NCBI GenBank assembly: GCA_037157565.1
Contig: JAZHRO010000013.1
Coordinates: forward strand, 75,757,501-75,821,500
Length of the DNA: 64,000 bases
Source of the DNA: Thalassia testudinum
Lineage: Eukaryota; Streptophyta; Magnoliopsida; Alismatales; Hydrocharitaceae
Reading direction: 5' to 3'
In this document: positions 1-11,456 of the stretch, piece by piece
How the letters are laid out: the number at the start of each line of letters is the position of its first letter
Position numbering within the stretch: position 1 is the stretch's first letter
Made by a program: the position numbers and the translations under genes
Notes under the pieces: generated by a model
What the model saw: the letters and a program-made list of their open reading frames with translations, nothing else
What the model was told of the DNA's origin: nothing
Databases searched by the model: none

Positions 1-235
1 ATTTGTTTTAGGTGGTCAGATGCCCTATCATGTCTTCTTTCTAGGCCGAGAGGCATTTGTTCTTCCTCCTATGATCTTTAGGTGTGTTTGTTTTGTCTAC
101 TTGTTCAAGGTGAATAAGTTGTTTCTTCAATCCGTCAAGTGCATTTTCTTAGGATACTCAAGGACCCAAAAGGGATATTGCTATTATGACCCAAGGACAC
201 AATTTTTATGTTAGTGATGATGTTAGAGGAGATTC
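1..235 (+). mobile_element. Copia pol fragment (end of integrase domain)
   Basis: The translation from about position 20 contains CIFLGYSRTQKGYCYYDP, close to the conserved CVFLGYS..QKGY.CYDP block found in Copia polyproteins between integrase and reverse transcriptase. The frame stops at 214 and no reverse transcriptase follows, so this is a truncated relic cut by the window edge. No LTR is visible. Confidence 0.75.
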
Positions 236-614
236 CGTACTACTTTGGGTAGGGAATGCCTCCTCTATGCCACAGGATATCCCTCTTCCTATGCCACAGG
301 GTCGGGAGACCTTGTAGGAGTTCCGACCCTCACGAGCTTCTCCGACCTCGCTAAGTGTCGGAGCTGCACAAAGAGCATCTTGCGGAAGTTGGGCTGTATC
401 TAAGACTTGTACTTGTGCTCTAAAGAAGGACTCCTCCCTCTAGCCTTCTTCAGCACAACCAACAACCATCTTGGCCCCAATGGCGGAAACAAAGGTTTTT
501 GGGGGAAACAGAGGATCCTTGTTGGAGTAGAGGAGGTGATGATGGGGAGTTGTAGGAGGAGAGGTGCAAGAAGGGAGAGGGGGCCGGATCCAACTCCCAC
601 CTGACAGTCCTCAT
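236..614. other. No gene recognised
   Basis: Short frames on both strands, the longest about 127 codons on the minus strand, show no recognisable family. Parts of them are the antisense of the glutamate receptor-like relic that follows. The stretch may be the degraded upstream part of that relic or Copia remains. Confidence 0.3.
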
Positions 615-1299
615 CCTGACATCGCTGATGAGGAGCACCTTGTCGGTGGGGAGCAGGACGATGTTGCCCATCACCCTCTTCAGTGGGTGATGGACCTCCT
701 GAAGAACGTAGGCGCATTGATTTAAATGCCGATGGCATGCTGTCGGCAAGGCCATTTCCGAGCAAGGGTCGTGCCAACATGAATAAAATATCGATTTACA
801 GGGATATCGTCGGCATGGTCGGCATGCTGGCAAAATTGGTGCCCATGCCGAGGTTGCTGTTGGTTTTTTTAATTTCTTTTGTTATTTTTGTCGATATGCA
901 TCGGCATACCCTCGGCATGTTCATCAGCATGCCCATCAAAAAATAGGCATTTCCACGGCATGCCCACAAAATGCACACTTGGAATTTTATCGATACGACA
1001 TCGAAATCGGCATTTCGAACCTTGCGTGGGCGTGGACACCCTCACCATCATGTAGAGCTCCTCCCAAGCTGTCTTCGTATCCAACCTTGCAGCCAAAGTG
1101 GAGGTCCCCCTCGTCGATGGAGGGTGTGCTGGGCTTGAAGCCCCATGTGGATGCCCGTGAGGTGCTCGATGAATTTACCCTGAGGTGGATCGAAAGATTT
1201 AGGATGGGTTACCTGGAGGATGAGGTCCCTGATCCAAACATATTCAGTTTGTGAGCTTATGATACTGTAGAAGTGCTAGTGGTTGTGGCCGAGAATTAA
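615..1299 (+). pseudogene. Glutamate receptor-like (GLR) pseudogene fragment, split by a hAT element
   Basis: Two plus-strand pieces resemble the extracellular ANF-receptor domain of plant glutamate receptor-like channels. The first, 615 to 714 continuing at 1025, reads VMDLLKNVG, then VDTLTIM, then SSSQAVFVSNLAAKVEVPLV. This matches the GLR pattern of a DLxKN helix, a GP..SxQA.FV segment and an AKxxVPxxSFSA strand. The second, from the ATG at 1117, reads MEGVLGLKPHV, FTLRWIERF and NIFSL, then a stop, then AYDTV. It matches the GLR block MxGVLG(V/M)xPY...F...W..RF...N(I/V)(F/Y)GLWAYD. About 150 residues expected between the pieces are missing, with a frame change, and there are in-frame stops. 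The 310-bp hAT element at 715-1024 sits inside the first piece. No channel domain is present, so this is a dead fragment. It could also be a captured gene piece inside an older repeat. Confidence 0.62.
715..1024. mobile_element. hAT MITE, CGGCATGC-rich family (copy A, 310 bp)
   Basis: The right end (reverse complement CAAGGTTCGAAATGCCG) and the left end (CATTGATTTAAATGCCG) form imperfect terminal inverted repeats that approach the hAT consensus YARNG. The flanks CGTAGGCG (707-714) and CGTGGGCG (1025-1032) match at 7 of 8 positions, the hAT target-duplication length. The interior is full of CGGCATG/CATGCCG motifs and has no coding capacity. Its ends are related to those of copies at 12149, 53693, 55783 and 61390. 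Confidence 0.82.
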
Positions 1300-1989
1300 C
1301 GACCATTAACCTCAGGTAGTACCGAAGGTTAACTGAGGGACATGACCTACTCTAGTTAGGTATTATTGGGGGTATATACGTAATTACAAATTAAGTGAGG
1401 GTATAAATGTATTTGCATAAATTACCAAGGGCATATATGTCAAAACCCCATACATAAACCCTAACACATATTATTGTCTATAGTTTGCCCTACTCAAATG
1501 GCCCGAAATATCAAAGCATGACCTGTGTGCAATCCAAGGCACAAAGAGATGATAGAAATATGAAAGCCTCTTGACAGAGCTACTACGTTCAATGTATCCT
1601 TTCACAGAATATGCTACAATAGATGAAAGACTCACGGGCATACCTTCGAAATTAATATAGTATGATGAAAGAGTTGAGGAGAAATATACAAGTCCCATCT
1701 TGAAGAAAGATAAAGGACAGCTTTTGCTGAAGCAAGTCTAAGAGGCACCAAATCATTGCAACTGCAAGACAGAGAACTCCACATAACGAGCTAGACTAGA
1801 AGGGAAATTTAGAAAATTCAAGGACGAGGAAGACTACTAATCACCATGTTGAAAAAGAATGTGCAGAATTATGCCTACTTGATGGATGCTATATTCTCTG
1901 GAATTAATGAGCAAGATGTATTATCCGAAAATCCTAATCCTCATCATATAGAGGATTGCAAAACATCCAGGCAGAACATTGCAGAAATA
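1300..1989. other. No gene recognised; possible LTR debris
   Basis: The sequence is AT-rich. A stretch around 1350-1450 (TTGGGGGTATATACG and ACATAAACCCTAACA) has the flavour of a plant LTR, but no partner LTR or coding domain was found. The minus-strand frame at 1471-1698 has no recognisable family. Confidence 0.25.
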
Positions 1990-2500
1990 GCAAACACAAA
2001 GAACTGTAATAAAGAGAAATAACAATAATTTCAACACATCAAGCTGAAGCATAGATATCATTCTTAAGTAAATCTATCATTCGATTCTCTTATGAGACAT
2101 CAATGGTGTGGATGAGCCCCTTTTAGATCGAATCTCTGAGAAAGTGGCAATCTACCTCTGCATGCTTGCTTCTATCCCAAATATGAGATTTTTGCAATAT
2201 ATGACTAAACCTGATTATCACATCACAACTTCATAAAGGAAGAAATAGGCACCGACAAATCATAGAGGATAGAGCATGTCCATAATATCTCAGCTGTTGT
2301 CTTGGCCATAGCCATATGGTGTAACTCCCCACTACACCTAGAGAACAAGACTTGTTTCTTCTAACTCACAATGTTATTAGCAACAATAAGCTCAAAAACT
2401 AGTAGTGGACAAAACCTATTCCTTCTACGTCAAGAAATTATTAGCAATGTAAGTTCAAAAATCAATAGTGGGCATTCCAGACAGCATGAATACAATATCA
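1990..2500 (-). mobile_element. Copia RNase H fragment
   Basis: The reverse complement carries the end of a Copia RNase H domain in shifting frames: an HxMAxxTAEILW-like segment around 2330, CDNQ at about 2200, and SKHAEVDCHFLRD at about 2170-2120, the hallmark KHIEVDCHFVR motif. Stops and frameshifts interrupt it. It is separate from the Copia element at 3302-7861, which has its own RNase H region. Confidence 0.7.
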
Positions 2501-2812
2501 CATGAGTCACCTTTATGATTGTAAGTCCCTTACCTACAGATGATCTTCGATGTAACAACCTCACTTAGAACTAGGCAAATAAAATTTAAAATAGGAAAAT
2601 GGAAAGGGTATGCAGCCACTTGTGCAGGAATGTACTTCGCCCCCCACCTCCCCAGTTCCAGAGTGGGACCCATTTTATCTATTTCTGGTCAGTGGATGGC
2701 TGTGACGAGCTGCATAGATCATGCAGGAGAAAACCATCACCCTTAAAAATCATGATGCCAATAGTAATAGTTGTATTAGTATTAGTTCTGAAATTAAACA
2801 AAAATAATTAAT
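2501..2812. other. No gene recognised
   Basis: Two overlapping plus-strand frames of about 70 codons (2540-2746 and 2599-2811) resemble no family I know. No repeat boundaries were seen. Confidence 0.25.
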
Positions 2813-2932
2813 GGCGATGATTAACCAAGAAAATCTAGTGGTTTAACAGTTCTGTTCTTAAACTCCCACTCAAAAGGTTGTGGGTTTAAGTCCTCTAATC
2901 GACACATAACTGTTTTGCTGTGAAAAAAAAAA
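2813..2932 (+). repeat. Possible tRNA-derived SINE
   Basis: A box-A-like segment (CTAGTGGTTTAACAG, about 2834) and a box-B-like segment (GGTTGTGGGTTTAAGTCC, about 2876) are spaced as in a tRNA promoter. They are followed at 2923 by a run of A residues, as in plant SINEs. No clear target duplication is visible and no second copy was recognised in the window. Confidence 0.28.
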
Positions 2933-2989
2933 TTGCAATCATGGGAGGGGTATCGTTCTTTGTCGCATGGGGGAGCATGGAATATATTA

Positions 2990-3296
2990 AGAGTGGGTAG
3001 ATTGACGTAGAATCAAGAAGAGAGATAAGAATAAGCATGGAGTGCATAGGATAAGGATAAGGTTTCAGCAGAGAGATGAGGTGGATAAGATAAAGATGAG
3101 GTGGCAAGAGAGAGGTGGGGATGAGATGGCAGGAGGATAAGAATGGGAATTGGAACAAATAGAGAAGTATCAGATCATAGGAGGAAAACAGAGGGACGTT
3201 ACAAGAATTCAAGAAGGGCAAGCAGAAATTGAGATCAACAAAGGGAATGGAGGATAGGAAAAGAGAGGAAAGGAAGATGAAATAAGGTAGGATTCC
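2990..3296 (+). repeat. Purine-rich (AG) strand-asymmetric tract
   Basis: Roughly 300 bp of the plus strand is dominated by A and G, with imperfect repeats such as GATGAGGTGG and GATAAGGATAAGG. It lies just outside the 3' LTR of the Copia element at 3302. The 145-codon minus-strand frame across it (2895-3332) is low-complexity, leucine- and serine-rich, and probably not a gene. Confidence 0.5.
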
Positions 3297-3301
3297 TCTT
3301 A

Positions 3302-3451
3302 AATTTAGGAGAAAAATGGTTGTTCTCTTCACTATAGAAACCCTAGACCTCCTTACATATGGAGGGGCTAAGGAGCTATTACGGGCATGCTCTTAGGAAA
3401 AAAAATAAGAAAATAAAAAAGAACTCTCAAATATAAGAGGAAGAATGCTCA
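3302..3451 (-). repeat. Copia-1 3' LTR
   Basis: On the minus strand it begins TGAGCATTCTTCC. It matches 7714-7861 over its whole length, including AGGAGAAAAATG, TTGTTCTCTTCACTATG and TAAGAAAATAAAAAAGAACT, with scattered substitutions. Confidence 0.8.
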
Positions 3452-3789
3452 TCTCTCACCACACTCATCATGCTTAGTTTGTAACAACATTGATCAAATG
3501 AAGTGCAAGAAAGTGCCCGGGTGAACATATTAGCCGTTTGGTCTCCAAAATCACATGAGAAGTATAAATGAATCATTTCTAGATCATGTTGCATGTGTAA
3601 TAACAATTTACTTCCACATATTTTGTCCTTCCATGGAAGTCTGAATTGTTAGCAATGAAGAAGGCTGTCTTGTTATCACACTTCATCTCCATAAGGCTAG
3701 GTATAGCCATAGGAACATAAAGATCCTCAAAGATAGAGCGGATCCACGTGAGCTCAAAAGTGGTTTAGGCCATCACCCTATCTTCAAAC

Positions 3790-6650
3790 TCAACAATTGA
3801 TCTGGCTATCACAATATATTTTTTGCTCTGCCATGTAACCATATTTCTCCCAACAAAAGTACAAGGTAGACTTTCTATCCTTAAGACACCCTGCATAATT
3901 TGCATTTGTGTAGGTCACAACATCTAAAGAACTACCTCTAATAAACTCTAAGCCTTTCTCAGATGCAAACTTTAGGTACCTAAGAATCATCATTGCAGCA
4001 TCCAATGTACCATCCTTGGTTTATCCATAAATTGTCTCACCTTACTCATTGCAAGGTAGATATCAGGTCGCATGATAGTAACATACAACAATTTTCCTAC
4101 TACGTTCCTAAATTGCCTAGCATCAACCTATCCCAAGCCATCTTTGTAGAGATGTATACTCGAATCATGGGTATTGAGATAGGCTTGGCACCTAACATGC
4201 CTAACTCCTAAAGAAGATCTATTACATATTTCCTTTGAGAAAGAAATACTCCACGTGCATTTCTAGCTACCTCAATACCAAGGAAGAATCGAAAAGACTC
4301 CTAATTCTTCGCAACAAAGTGCTTGGCCAAGAACTCCTTGGTAGCCTTGATTCCTTGTGTATCATTGCCGGTCAATATGATATCAGCTACATACACCAAC
4401 ACGATGATCCCCTTGCCAATTTTTCGTACAAAGAGAGAATGATCTGTAGTAGATCTTCTTAACCCAATCTTCTCAATAACCTCAAATACCTTCTGAAACC
4501 ATATCTTTGGACTTTGCTTAAGTCCATAGATTGCCTTGTATAATTTGCAAACTTTGATACACTCCCCCTTAGACTTAAATCCAAGGGGTTGTTGCATGTA
4601 CACTTTTTCTTAAAGATCACCATAGAGGAGCACATTCTTGACGTTCAGTTGATAAAGTGGCCAGTCTCGATGAATAACAGAGATGAGCATTCGAATTGTA
4701 GGCATCTGTGCCACAAGAGAAAAAGTGTCAAAGTAAGCTACGTTATATATCTGTGTATAACGTAGTAGGTTCCTTTACGACAATGTTATGGAGCCATCTA
4801 TATGTTACCTTAAGGGAGCCATCTGTATCGTACCTTACCACTTACATCCAATCACCACTACATCGAAGCGTGCCTCAACAAGATTCCAAGTGCTATGCAA
4901 CACAAGTGCAGACATCACATTCCCCATGGCTTTACACGATTTTGGATTACTAATTGCCTGCTGATACGTAGTAGGTTCCTACACATAAGAGAGTACAGTG
5001 ATAAAACTCTCATACTGAGAAGGAAAGTTTGCCATTGATGTGTACTCAGAAATTGGATGCATAGTACACGATCGAGTGCCTTCCATAGGGCAATCGGCAT
5101 ATCAAAGTTGTCATTGTGAGAATCATCTATCTCAGCAGATTCAAGCTCAGAATCTTCCATTGTTGTACTCGTGGGCTGTAATGGTATATTAGAATTTCCC
5201 TAACAAGCAAGGATGGTGGTCTATAAATGACCTAGTACAAGACTCCCCTCGGATGTATAAGAGGCTATTGAGTTAGGAATAGGCGTAGTGTGAGCCGGTT
5301 CCTCTTGCTGAATCGGGCAACGAGAGTAGGTCATCTTGAACATGCCATCAAGATGGCTATTTGGAGGTGGACTCTTGGGTGATTACCTCTGTGGTGCATT
5401 TGAGGGTATCGAAAGCAGAATGGCAATCACACTTTCAAGTGCATGAGTGCTAATTTAAGCGCCGAATGTAAAATAGTAAGGGATTGACGCATGAAAAGTA
5501 ACATCAGCATTGACATAGTAGCATTGACTAACTGGATTATAATATCGATATCCCTTTTGAGTTTTTTAGCATCCTAAAAAGATGCACTTGACTTCACAAA
5601 GCATAAGCTTATCTCTGTCAAGCCCATGAAGATGCACAAATGCCACGGTAGAAAACCTTGGGTGACACCCTAAATAATTCACGATAAGAAAACAAGATGG
5701 AATAAGGAACCTGCATATCGAGAACTATAGATGGCATCTGATTAATGAGATAACAATCAGTCAACACTACATCTCCCCAGTATGTCGCCAGTACACTATT
5801 CTGTATCAAGAGAGTCCTTGGAACATCTAAGATATGTCGATGCTTTCTTTCTGTCATGCCATTTTGTTGTAATGTGTAGGGGCAACTTGTTTGGTGGATG
5901 ATTCCATGCTCCTGACAGAAGGCACAAAAGGAGTTGGTATAAAGCTCCAATGCATTGTTTGATTGAATGATCTTCACATTGCCCCAACTTGACTTTTGAT
6001 CTTTGCCAGAAATGCCTTGATCATATCACCGTCTTCAGACTTGGATTTCAAAAGAAATGTCCAAGTGAGGTAAGAGAAATAATTCACTACTACAAAACAA
6101 AATCTATGTCCCAGACGAACCAGCATCCAACTAGGTCCCCATTGTCTAAGTGGAGTACTCGGAACATAGCTTATGAACTTTGATGTTGGCTTCTTGGGAG
6201 TGTACTGTGATATTTACTAAGTTGACATCCTTCACATTGGAACATGATTGTTAGTGAAAGTTGAAGTGGCATCCTTCGAAGCTTATGCAAAGAAAGATGA
6301 CCAAATCGGAGGTGCCTCAGGTAGCTAGAAGCCCCTCCTAATGAAAAGAGACATGACTTGCATAGGGTGACTATAGATGACAGTAGACACCACCCTCTTC
6401 TCGACTGCAACCAATAGTGTGCCTTATCAGAATGTCTTGGAATGTCAGAGATAATGCATTAAATACCACTCTATAATTCAACTCCTTCATGATCCTACCT
6501 ATAAAGAGTAAGCTTGAAGGGAAATCTGGAACTAGAAGGACATTCTCCAATTTCATGTGAGGAGCCACATGTACCTCCCCCAAACCAGCAATGGGGGAAC
6601 ACCAACCATCGGCTACTAGCATAGTCCTACCTGATGGGACCAATCTAGGG
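3790..6650 (-). pseudogene. Copia-1 polyprotein remnant (pol)
   Basis: In minus-strand order, a GAG-pre-integrase zinc motif (HLRFGHLS then CEGCQLSK) lies at about 6340-6210. Integrase core follows at 5977-5618 with HQTSCPYTLQQNGMTERKHR. The integrase position expected to read SDNA reads SNNA, so one catalytic Asp is lost. Reverse transcriptase follows at 4603-4301 (LYKAIYGLKQSP, then YVADIILTGND, where the normal YVDD is YVAD, another active-site loss). RNase H is at 4005-3790 (ILRYLKFASEKGLEF, YAGCLKDRKST). Many stops and frameshifts separate these blocks. The element cannot be autonomous. Confidence 0.85.
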
Positions 6651-7713
6651 GTAGAAAATTGTCCTGCATCACCACGTGTTAGGATGCACCTAAATTAACT
6701 AGCCAACACCCACTTGAGTGGCTTTATACTCCCTAAGTGTCCAAATCAATGTATCATACTCTATTCGTCAAATAGCAACAGTCTTGTAAGCCTATGTACA
6801 ACAGAGGCCTTGTACTCAATACTTAGTCTTCGACTACCACAACCATGCCAACGTCCTTGAATAGACAACAAGCTATCTCTGCCTCTTTCCTAACAAGCAA
6901 TCATAATTGATGAGTACTTCTTGGATTCGATTTGACTTGGACGTTCTCTTCTCTACGTTCCTCAACTTTGTGAGGAAACGTTTGCGACCATATTACATGA
7001 TTGGTCTTGTCAGACTCCACAATTGGGCCAAAGAAGGAATTCTTGAACTTCCGTTGAGTCACATCACCTTGGGACAGTCTACCAACAACTTCAGATGTCA
7101 TATTTCCTAGAACAAATCAAAATACCATATAATAAATCTACCAACTTGAGAAATCACCTCATAGATTCCTCTTTAGATCCATAAAAGATTCACCTCATGT
7201 GAAGAAAGCAACGTTTTCTTAATAACTGCAGATTCAAAAATCGAGAATGCAACTCATTTCGACAAAAGGTCGATAGTGTCAACAGCACAAGTGGAAGGTC
7301 AAAGTTCACACACTTGCCAAATCACTCTACCATTCCCTAAAGGTCAACTTGTGATTGTACTCATCGTTAGAGCCTCCACTAGTGACAGCATTGAGCAATG
7401 GGATGGTCAGATGACCAGTTGTCAATCAAGGTGTTGGCTACTAGTCAGGTGAGGTCCAACGACACCTTCATCAATGGCTGGAGTGATTCAAGGACGTGGT
7501 TGACCAAAGAGGCTCCTCTTGTTTGGCGTTGAATAGTACACTTTAAGGCACGAGCCCCTTAGGGCTGCAAACCACCTTGTGGAGCCTCCTCTCTGCTAAT
7601 TAAGATTGATAACCCTAATACAACTAGTAGAAAAAACTTGTATTATTTGGTGGAGAAATAAAGAGGGAGAAGGAGGTATAAAGCTCCAACCTAGAATCGC
7701 TACTTTGATGCCA
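6651..7713 (-). pseudogene. Copia-1 gag remnant and leader
   Basis: This interval lies between the pol remnant and the upstream LTR, where gag and the leader belong. The frames are too broken to read reliably. The minus-strand frame at 7101-6901 (MTSEVVGRLSQG) could be part of gag. The primer-site remnant is at 7713-7699. Confidence 0.5.
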
Positions 7714-7861
7714 TGTTAAGGAGAAAAATGATTGTTCTCTTCACTATGCAAACCTTAGACCTCCTTATATAAGGAGAGGCTGGGGAGCTATTAAAGGCAA
7801 TCCCTTAGGAAAAAATAAGAAAATAAAAAAGAACTATCAAGCATAAGTGGAAGAATGCTCA
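7714..7861 (-). repeat. Copia-1 5' LTR
   Basis: Partner of 3302-3451. Read on the plus strand it starts TGTTAAGGAGAAAAATG and ends GGAAGAATGCTCA, giving the TG...CA ends of an LTR on both strands. The primer-site remnant abuts its low-coordinate edge. Confidence 0.8.
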
Positions 7862-8149
7862 TATCCACAACTATGGATAACATAATATAATACAATATCA
7901 ACCTGAGAAATAAGAGATTGAGCACACGAGCGTTGCTCTCAAGATTGAACCATTAAAGGTATTTTGTGCTTAAACATAACAGTGGCGATGGTAGTGTACA
8001 CACATATTAGACTAGCCATATTATTAGAAACCAATTATTAGGAGTGTTAATGTACATGCCACTCTAGTAGGGGATTTTGCAAGTCCTCAGTAGCGTACTG
8101 TACACGGATAACCATCACTATGTATTCAAGATGCCTAATTAGAGGAATT
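7862..8149. other. No gene recognised
   Basis: AT-rich sequence between Copia-1 and the RTE LINE. No domain, repeat boundary or RNA gene was seen. Confidence 0.3.
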
Positions 8150-10810
8150 TGGAGATCTGGTTCTATATTGGTCCATTACCAAGAGAATTGGATTTATGAA
8201 AGGCAAACATGATAGTTTCCTGACCTTTGGAAAAGGTGGAAGAGTTATTTGCAAAAGCTTTTAAATGGAATCATTGTGGTTGAAATTAAGACTAGAGATG
8301 AGTTAGGTTCAGCTTGAAACCAACCCATTGAGTTGGCTTGGGTTGGAGAGCTTTAATGGGTCAGGTCAGGTTGAGTTATATTCTAGCCAATTTGTTAAAA
8401 TACAGGTTGGGTTGGGTTGGGTTGAAGGTGCAACTTGATCCAACCTAACCCATAACCTATATAAAACATTTTAATACTTATTTTTCATAAGTATATCGTA
8501 TTACTACAAATCCAAATAGTCTACCACTCCTTATACTTAAATGGTGTTGCATTGACTTTTAAAAATTAAAAGCCCACCAAAATTTGATGCCTCTACCATT
8601 TCCTCCATTGATGGCCCAACGATACTTTTGTTATAAGTTTTAGATTATTTTTTAATTTTATGTTTAAAATTCTCTTTAATTTTCAAGTATTTTATTTACC
8701 CTTATAACTTGAATGGTTGCATTATGAGTTTGGATTTTTTGTCACCAAATGGATAATATATAAGAAAGAAACCCAATAGTTTGGCTACTCAACAACCCAG
8801 TCCAATCTAGCAACTCAACTCGGTTTCACAGGTTGGGTTGGATTGAGTTAGGTAGTAAGACAAGTTGGAAAAATCCCACTTGTAGATAACTTAGGTTGGA
8901 CTGAGCTAAGTAGTAAGATGGGTTCCTAAAATCCCATCTTGTAGATAATGTATTGTGGTTTGGGTCCCAACCCCAACTCGACCCATGTGCAACCCTGGTT
9001 AAAACCACAAGAGATTTTAGCAAATTTCAATGTTTATTTGATCCATGCAAGCTACCAAAGAATAAAGAAGTGACAAGCTAAAAATTATGGAAATTGAGAA
9101 CACTATTGGAGCTAATGATTTCCGTAGCATATTTAGTATGTTTTTAAGGAGGAAGGGATCGCTCAAGAAAATGCCAGAATGAGGAGACAGTGTTGTGATT
9201 ACTCTTATAAAAGAAGCAAATAGACAAAATTGTTTATGAATCACATGATGAAACCCTAGGATAGGGTGATTGAAATGAGGTTGAAACATGTTTCTAATAT
9301 GACAAAGAATCAACTTGTTTTCAAGTTTGAGCAAGTGATAAATCTTTTTAAGGCACATGGTCAAAATTTCTAAACTTAAGAATAAATAACTAAATAAGAT
9401 TTTTATTTATCTAGAAAAGGATCACGATTTTTATGGATCATGAAAATGAGCCCTTTGCCGTCCCTTTCTATGCATGATCTTTCTTGACTAGGAAAAACTA
9501 TGGACAGCAATCAATGTTAATGAAAATGGTTGATCACACAAGCACAACCTTTTTTCACTCACCTACCGTGAAGTTCAACATGATAACTCCACAAGTGAAG
9601 TGAAGCCCACCTTTATCTGTTTCTAGGTTCTCACCTCACCTCAACTCATTGCTCTTCAAGTGGGCTAGTCCGGCCACTAAGATCAAGAAGACCTCCACTA
9701 TAGTTGAATAGGTGGTAACTCAGACAACAAAGCCTATGTCGCCACATTTATGAATAGCTCGAATAAGACAACATACTCAAGGAAGAGCCTCCATCCTTCC
9801 CCCAAGGAAACAGTATTGGAAAGAACTTTCAAGGGACATATTGCGGAGAATTTTAGAGAAGTGTACCAGCTCGTATATTGACCATATAAATGACATGATG
9901 ATAGAGATATAATGTATGACAATTCACATATTAACCTATAAACAACGATGGTGCTCTAGTGCATAACAAGCTGCATTCAAATTAACATCAATTTGCAACA
10001 TTGACTTTTAAGTCCCTATTTCTTCACTTTGGTGATGGATATGATGAAACACATACAAGTTGAGATACCATGATGCGTGATTTTTGCAAATGACGTTGTA
10101 CTTGTGGATGAGCCAAGTGAAGAGAGCAACAAATGAGAACCTAGCGGTAACCGACCTTTGAATCTAAAGGCTTACGTCTAACTAGAATGCAAGTGCAATC
10201 ATGGAGGATAGTGAAATGAATCAGAGGTAAAATTGGACACAATTCATACAAGATGAAGAGATCTTCAAGTACCTAGGATCAATCTTCCAACAGGGTGATG
10301 CAATTAATGACAGTATACCACACATAAATAGCATAGGTCTGTTGAAAGATAGGAGCTTCAAAAGTTTTTATGATGACAAGATTCCTTTGAAAGTTAAACA
10401 CAAGTACTATATAGTAGCAATAAGATCTACAATGCTATATGGGTCTAAATGTTGAGTTGTCAGTTGTAGGTATGTCCAAACAATTTCTGTGCTAAAATCA
10501 AGGTGTTGAGGTGGACACATGGCAACAAGTGAAGATCAAACCCAAAATGAGGAAAAGAGGAGGTTGGTGTGATACAAATAAAGGACAAAACGAAGGACAC
10601 AGTTGAGGTGTTTTGGACATTTTGAGAGAGCCTAATAATGTTCCAGTTCAAAGATGTGAGAAAATTAGGTAGCGAAAAAATGAACAAGTGTTTGAAAGAA
10701 ACTATCAGACATTATTTTGATTTTGTGGATCTATGTTTAGACCTGAATGAGGTCAAAAATCCATGAAGCTATGCGTGGAAGGCTTGGCTGTTGTTGTTGA
10801 TGATGATTTG
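8150..10810 (+). mobile_element. Decayed RTE-type LINE, 3' part
   Basis: Plus-strand frames match the C-terminal half of plant RTE reverse transcriptases. RVIEMRLKHVSNMTKNQL lies near 9270. LSPYFFTLVMDMMKHIQ with the F(A)NDVVLVDEP box (normally FADDIVLIGE) lies near 10010-10110. KIPLKVKHKYY...MLYGSKC lies near 10380-10455, and VLRWTHG near 10505. The 3' end, GGCTTGGCTGTTGTTGTTGATGATG (about 10781-10805), is the simple-repeat tail usual for plant RTE elements. The Asp-Asp pair of the active site has become Asn-Asp, and stops are frequent. A hAT element (8293-8997) interrupts the 5' part and extra sequence sits around 9370-9700. The 5' limit is uncertain. Confidence 0.75.
8293..8997. mobile_element. 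Non-autonomous hAT element, GGGTTGGG-rich family (705 bp)
   Basis: It starts TAGAGATGAG and ends TGCAACCCTG (reverse complement CAGGGTTGCA); both ends fit hAT YARNG. The flanks ATTAAGAC (8285-8292) and GTTAAAAC (8998-9005) match at 6 of 8 positions. Subterminal regions are rich in GGGTTGGGTTGG and its complement. No coding capacity was seen. It is inserted in the RTE LINE. Confidence 0.72.
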
Positions 10811-11456
10811 TTGTAGTACACATGGAATTTGTCATCTTGAAGGTGTAAAAAAAGATGGCATTTGCAAGCTTGGTATACCTAGTAGCAGCAATAGCTGGTA
10901 TTACTGTTGTTATATAGCAGTGGTTGCTGTTACAAAAAATAGCAAAGATGCCCCTCCAAGAAGCTATTTTGCTCTGCCTGGTCAAGTCATCAAAGGGACA
11001 ACTTTAGGGAGAAATGGCAAAGTTGCCTCTTTAAAAGGGAATATTGCTTAATGTACATAAATGTCACCGTTTAAAGAGGTTGATTTTAAGGCCAATTTTG
11101 GCAGCATTATACCTTTTCCACTATGATTCATAGAGAGTAATAATTTTGGTCTGTTCCACAAGCCTCTACAGAACATGTTTTTGAACCCCACAATGCAAAC
11201 CACAGATTGAGATTATGTCCTATATTCATTAACCAATAACCAGAATCTGGAATTATTTATAACTGAGTAGAGAAGAAAGAGGTGAGATATAAAAATAGTT
11301 TATTGATTATAACTTAGTAGAGCACAAAGAGGGGAGATACAAAATAGTTTGCTGAAATTCAATCCAATGTTTGAATGTTCATAGCGATAAAAGGGTACAA
11401 GGGTATTCCCTCTAGGTCTGCACAAGAATATGAAACCTATAGATCAAAAGAGATAC
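10811..11456. other. Probable intron of the PDS5-like gene; no exon recognised
   Basis: It lies immediately downstream, on the minus strand, of the last exon placed. The 86-codon plus-strand frame at 10791-11051 straddles the RTE tail and has no known family. I searched it for the next PDS5 exon and found none, so this intron probably extends leftwards past the RTE element. Confidence 0.4.

Larger units (their letters stand above)
3302..7861 (-). mobile_element. Decayed Copia LTR retrotransposon (Copia-1, about 4.6 kb)
   Basis: Similar direct repeats of about 150 bp (3302-3451 and 7714-7861) flank a minus-strand interior with Copia domains in order gag, GAG-pre-integrase, integrase, reverse transcriptase and RNase H. 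Just inside the upstream LTR the minus strand reads TGGCATCAAAGTAGC, a decayed form of the initiator-Met primer site TGGTATCAGAGC. The minus strand next to the downstream LTR is purine-rich (GTGGTGAGAGA, 3463-3453), as a polypurine tract should be. No matching 5-bp target duplication was found. The coding frames are broken throughout. Confidence 0.85.
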
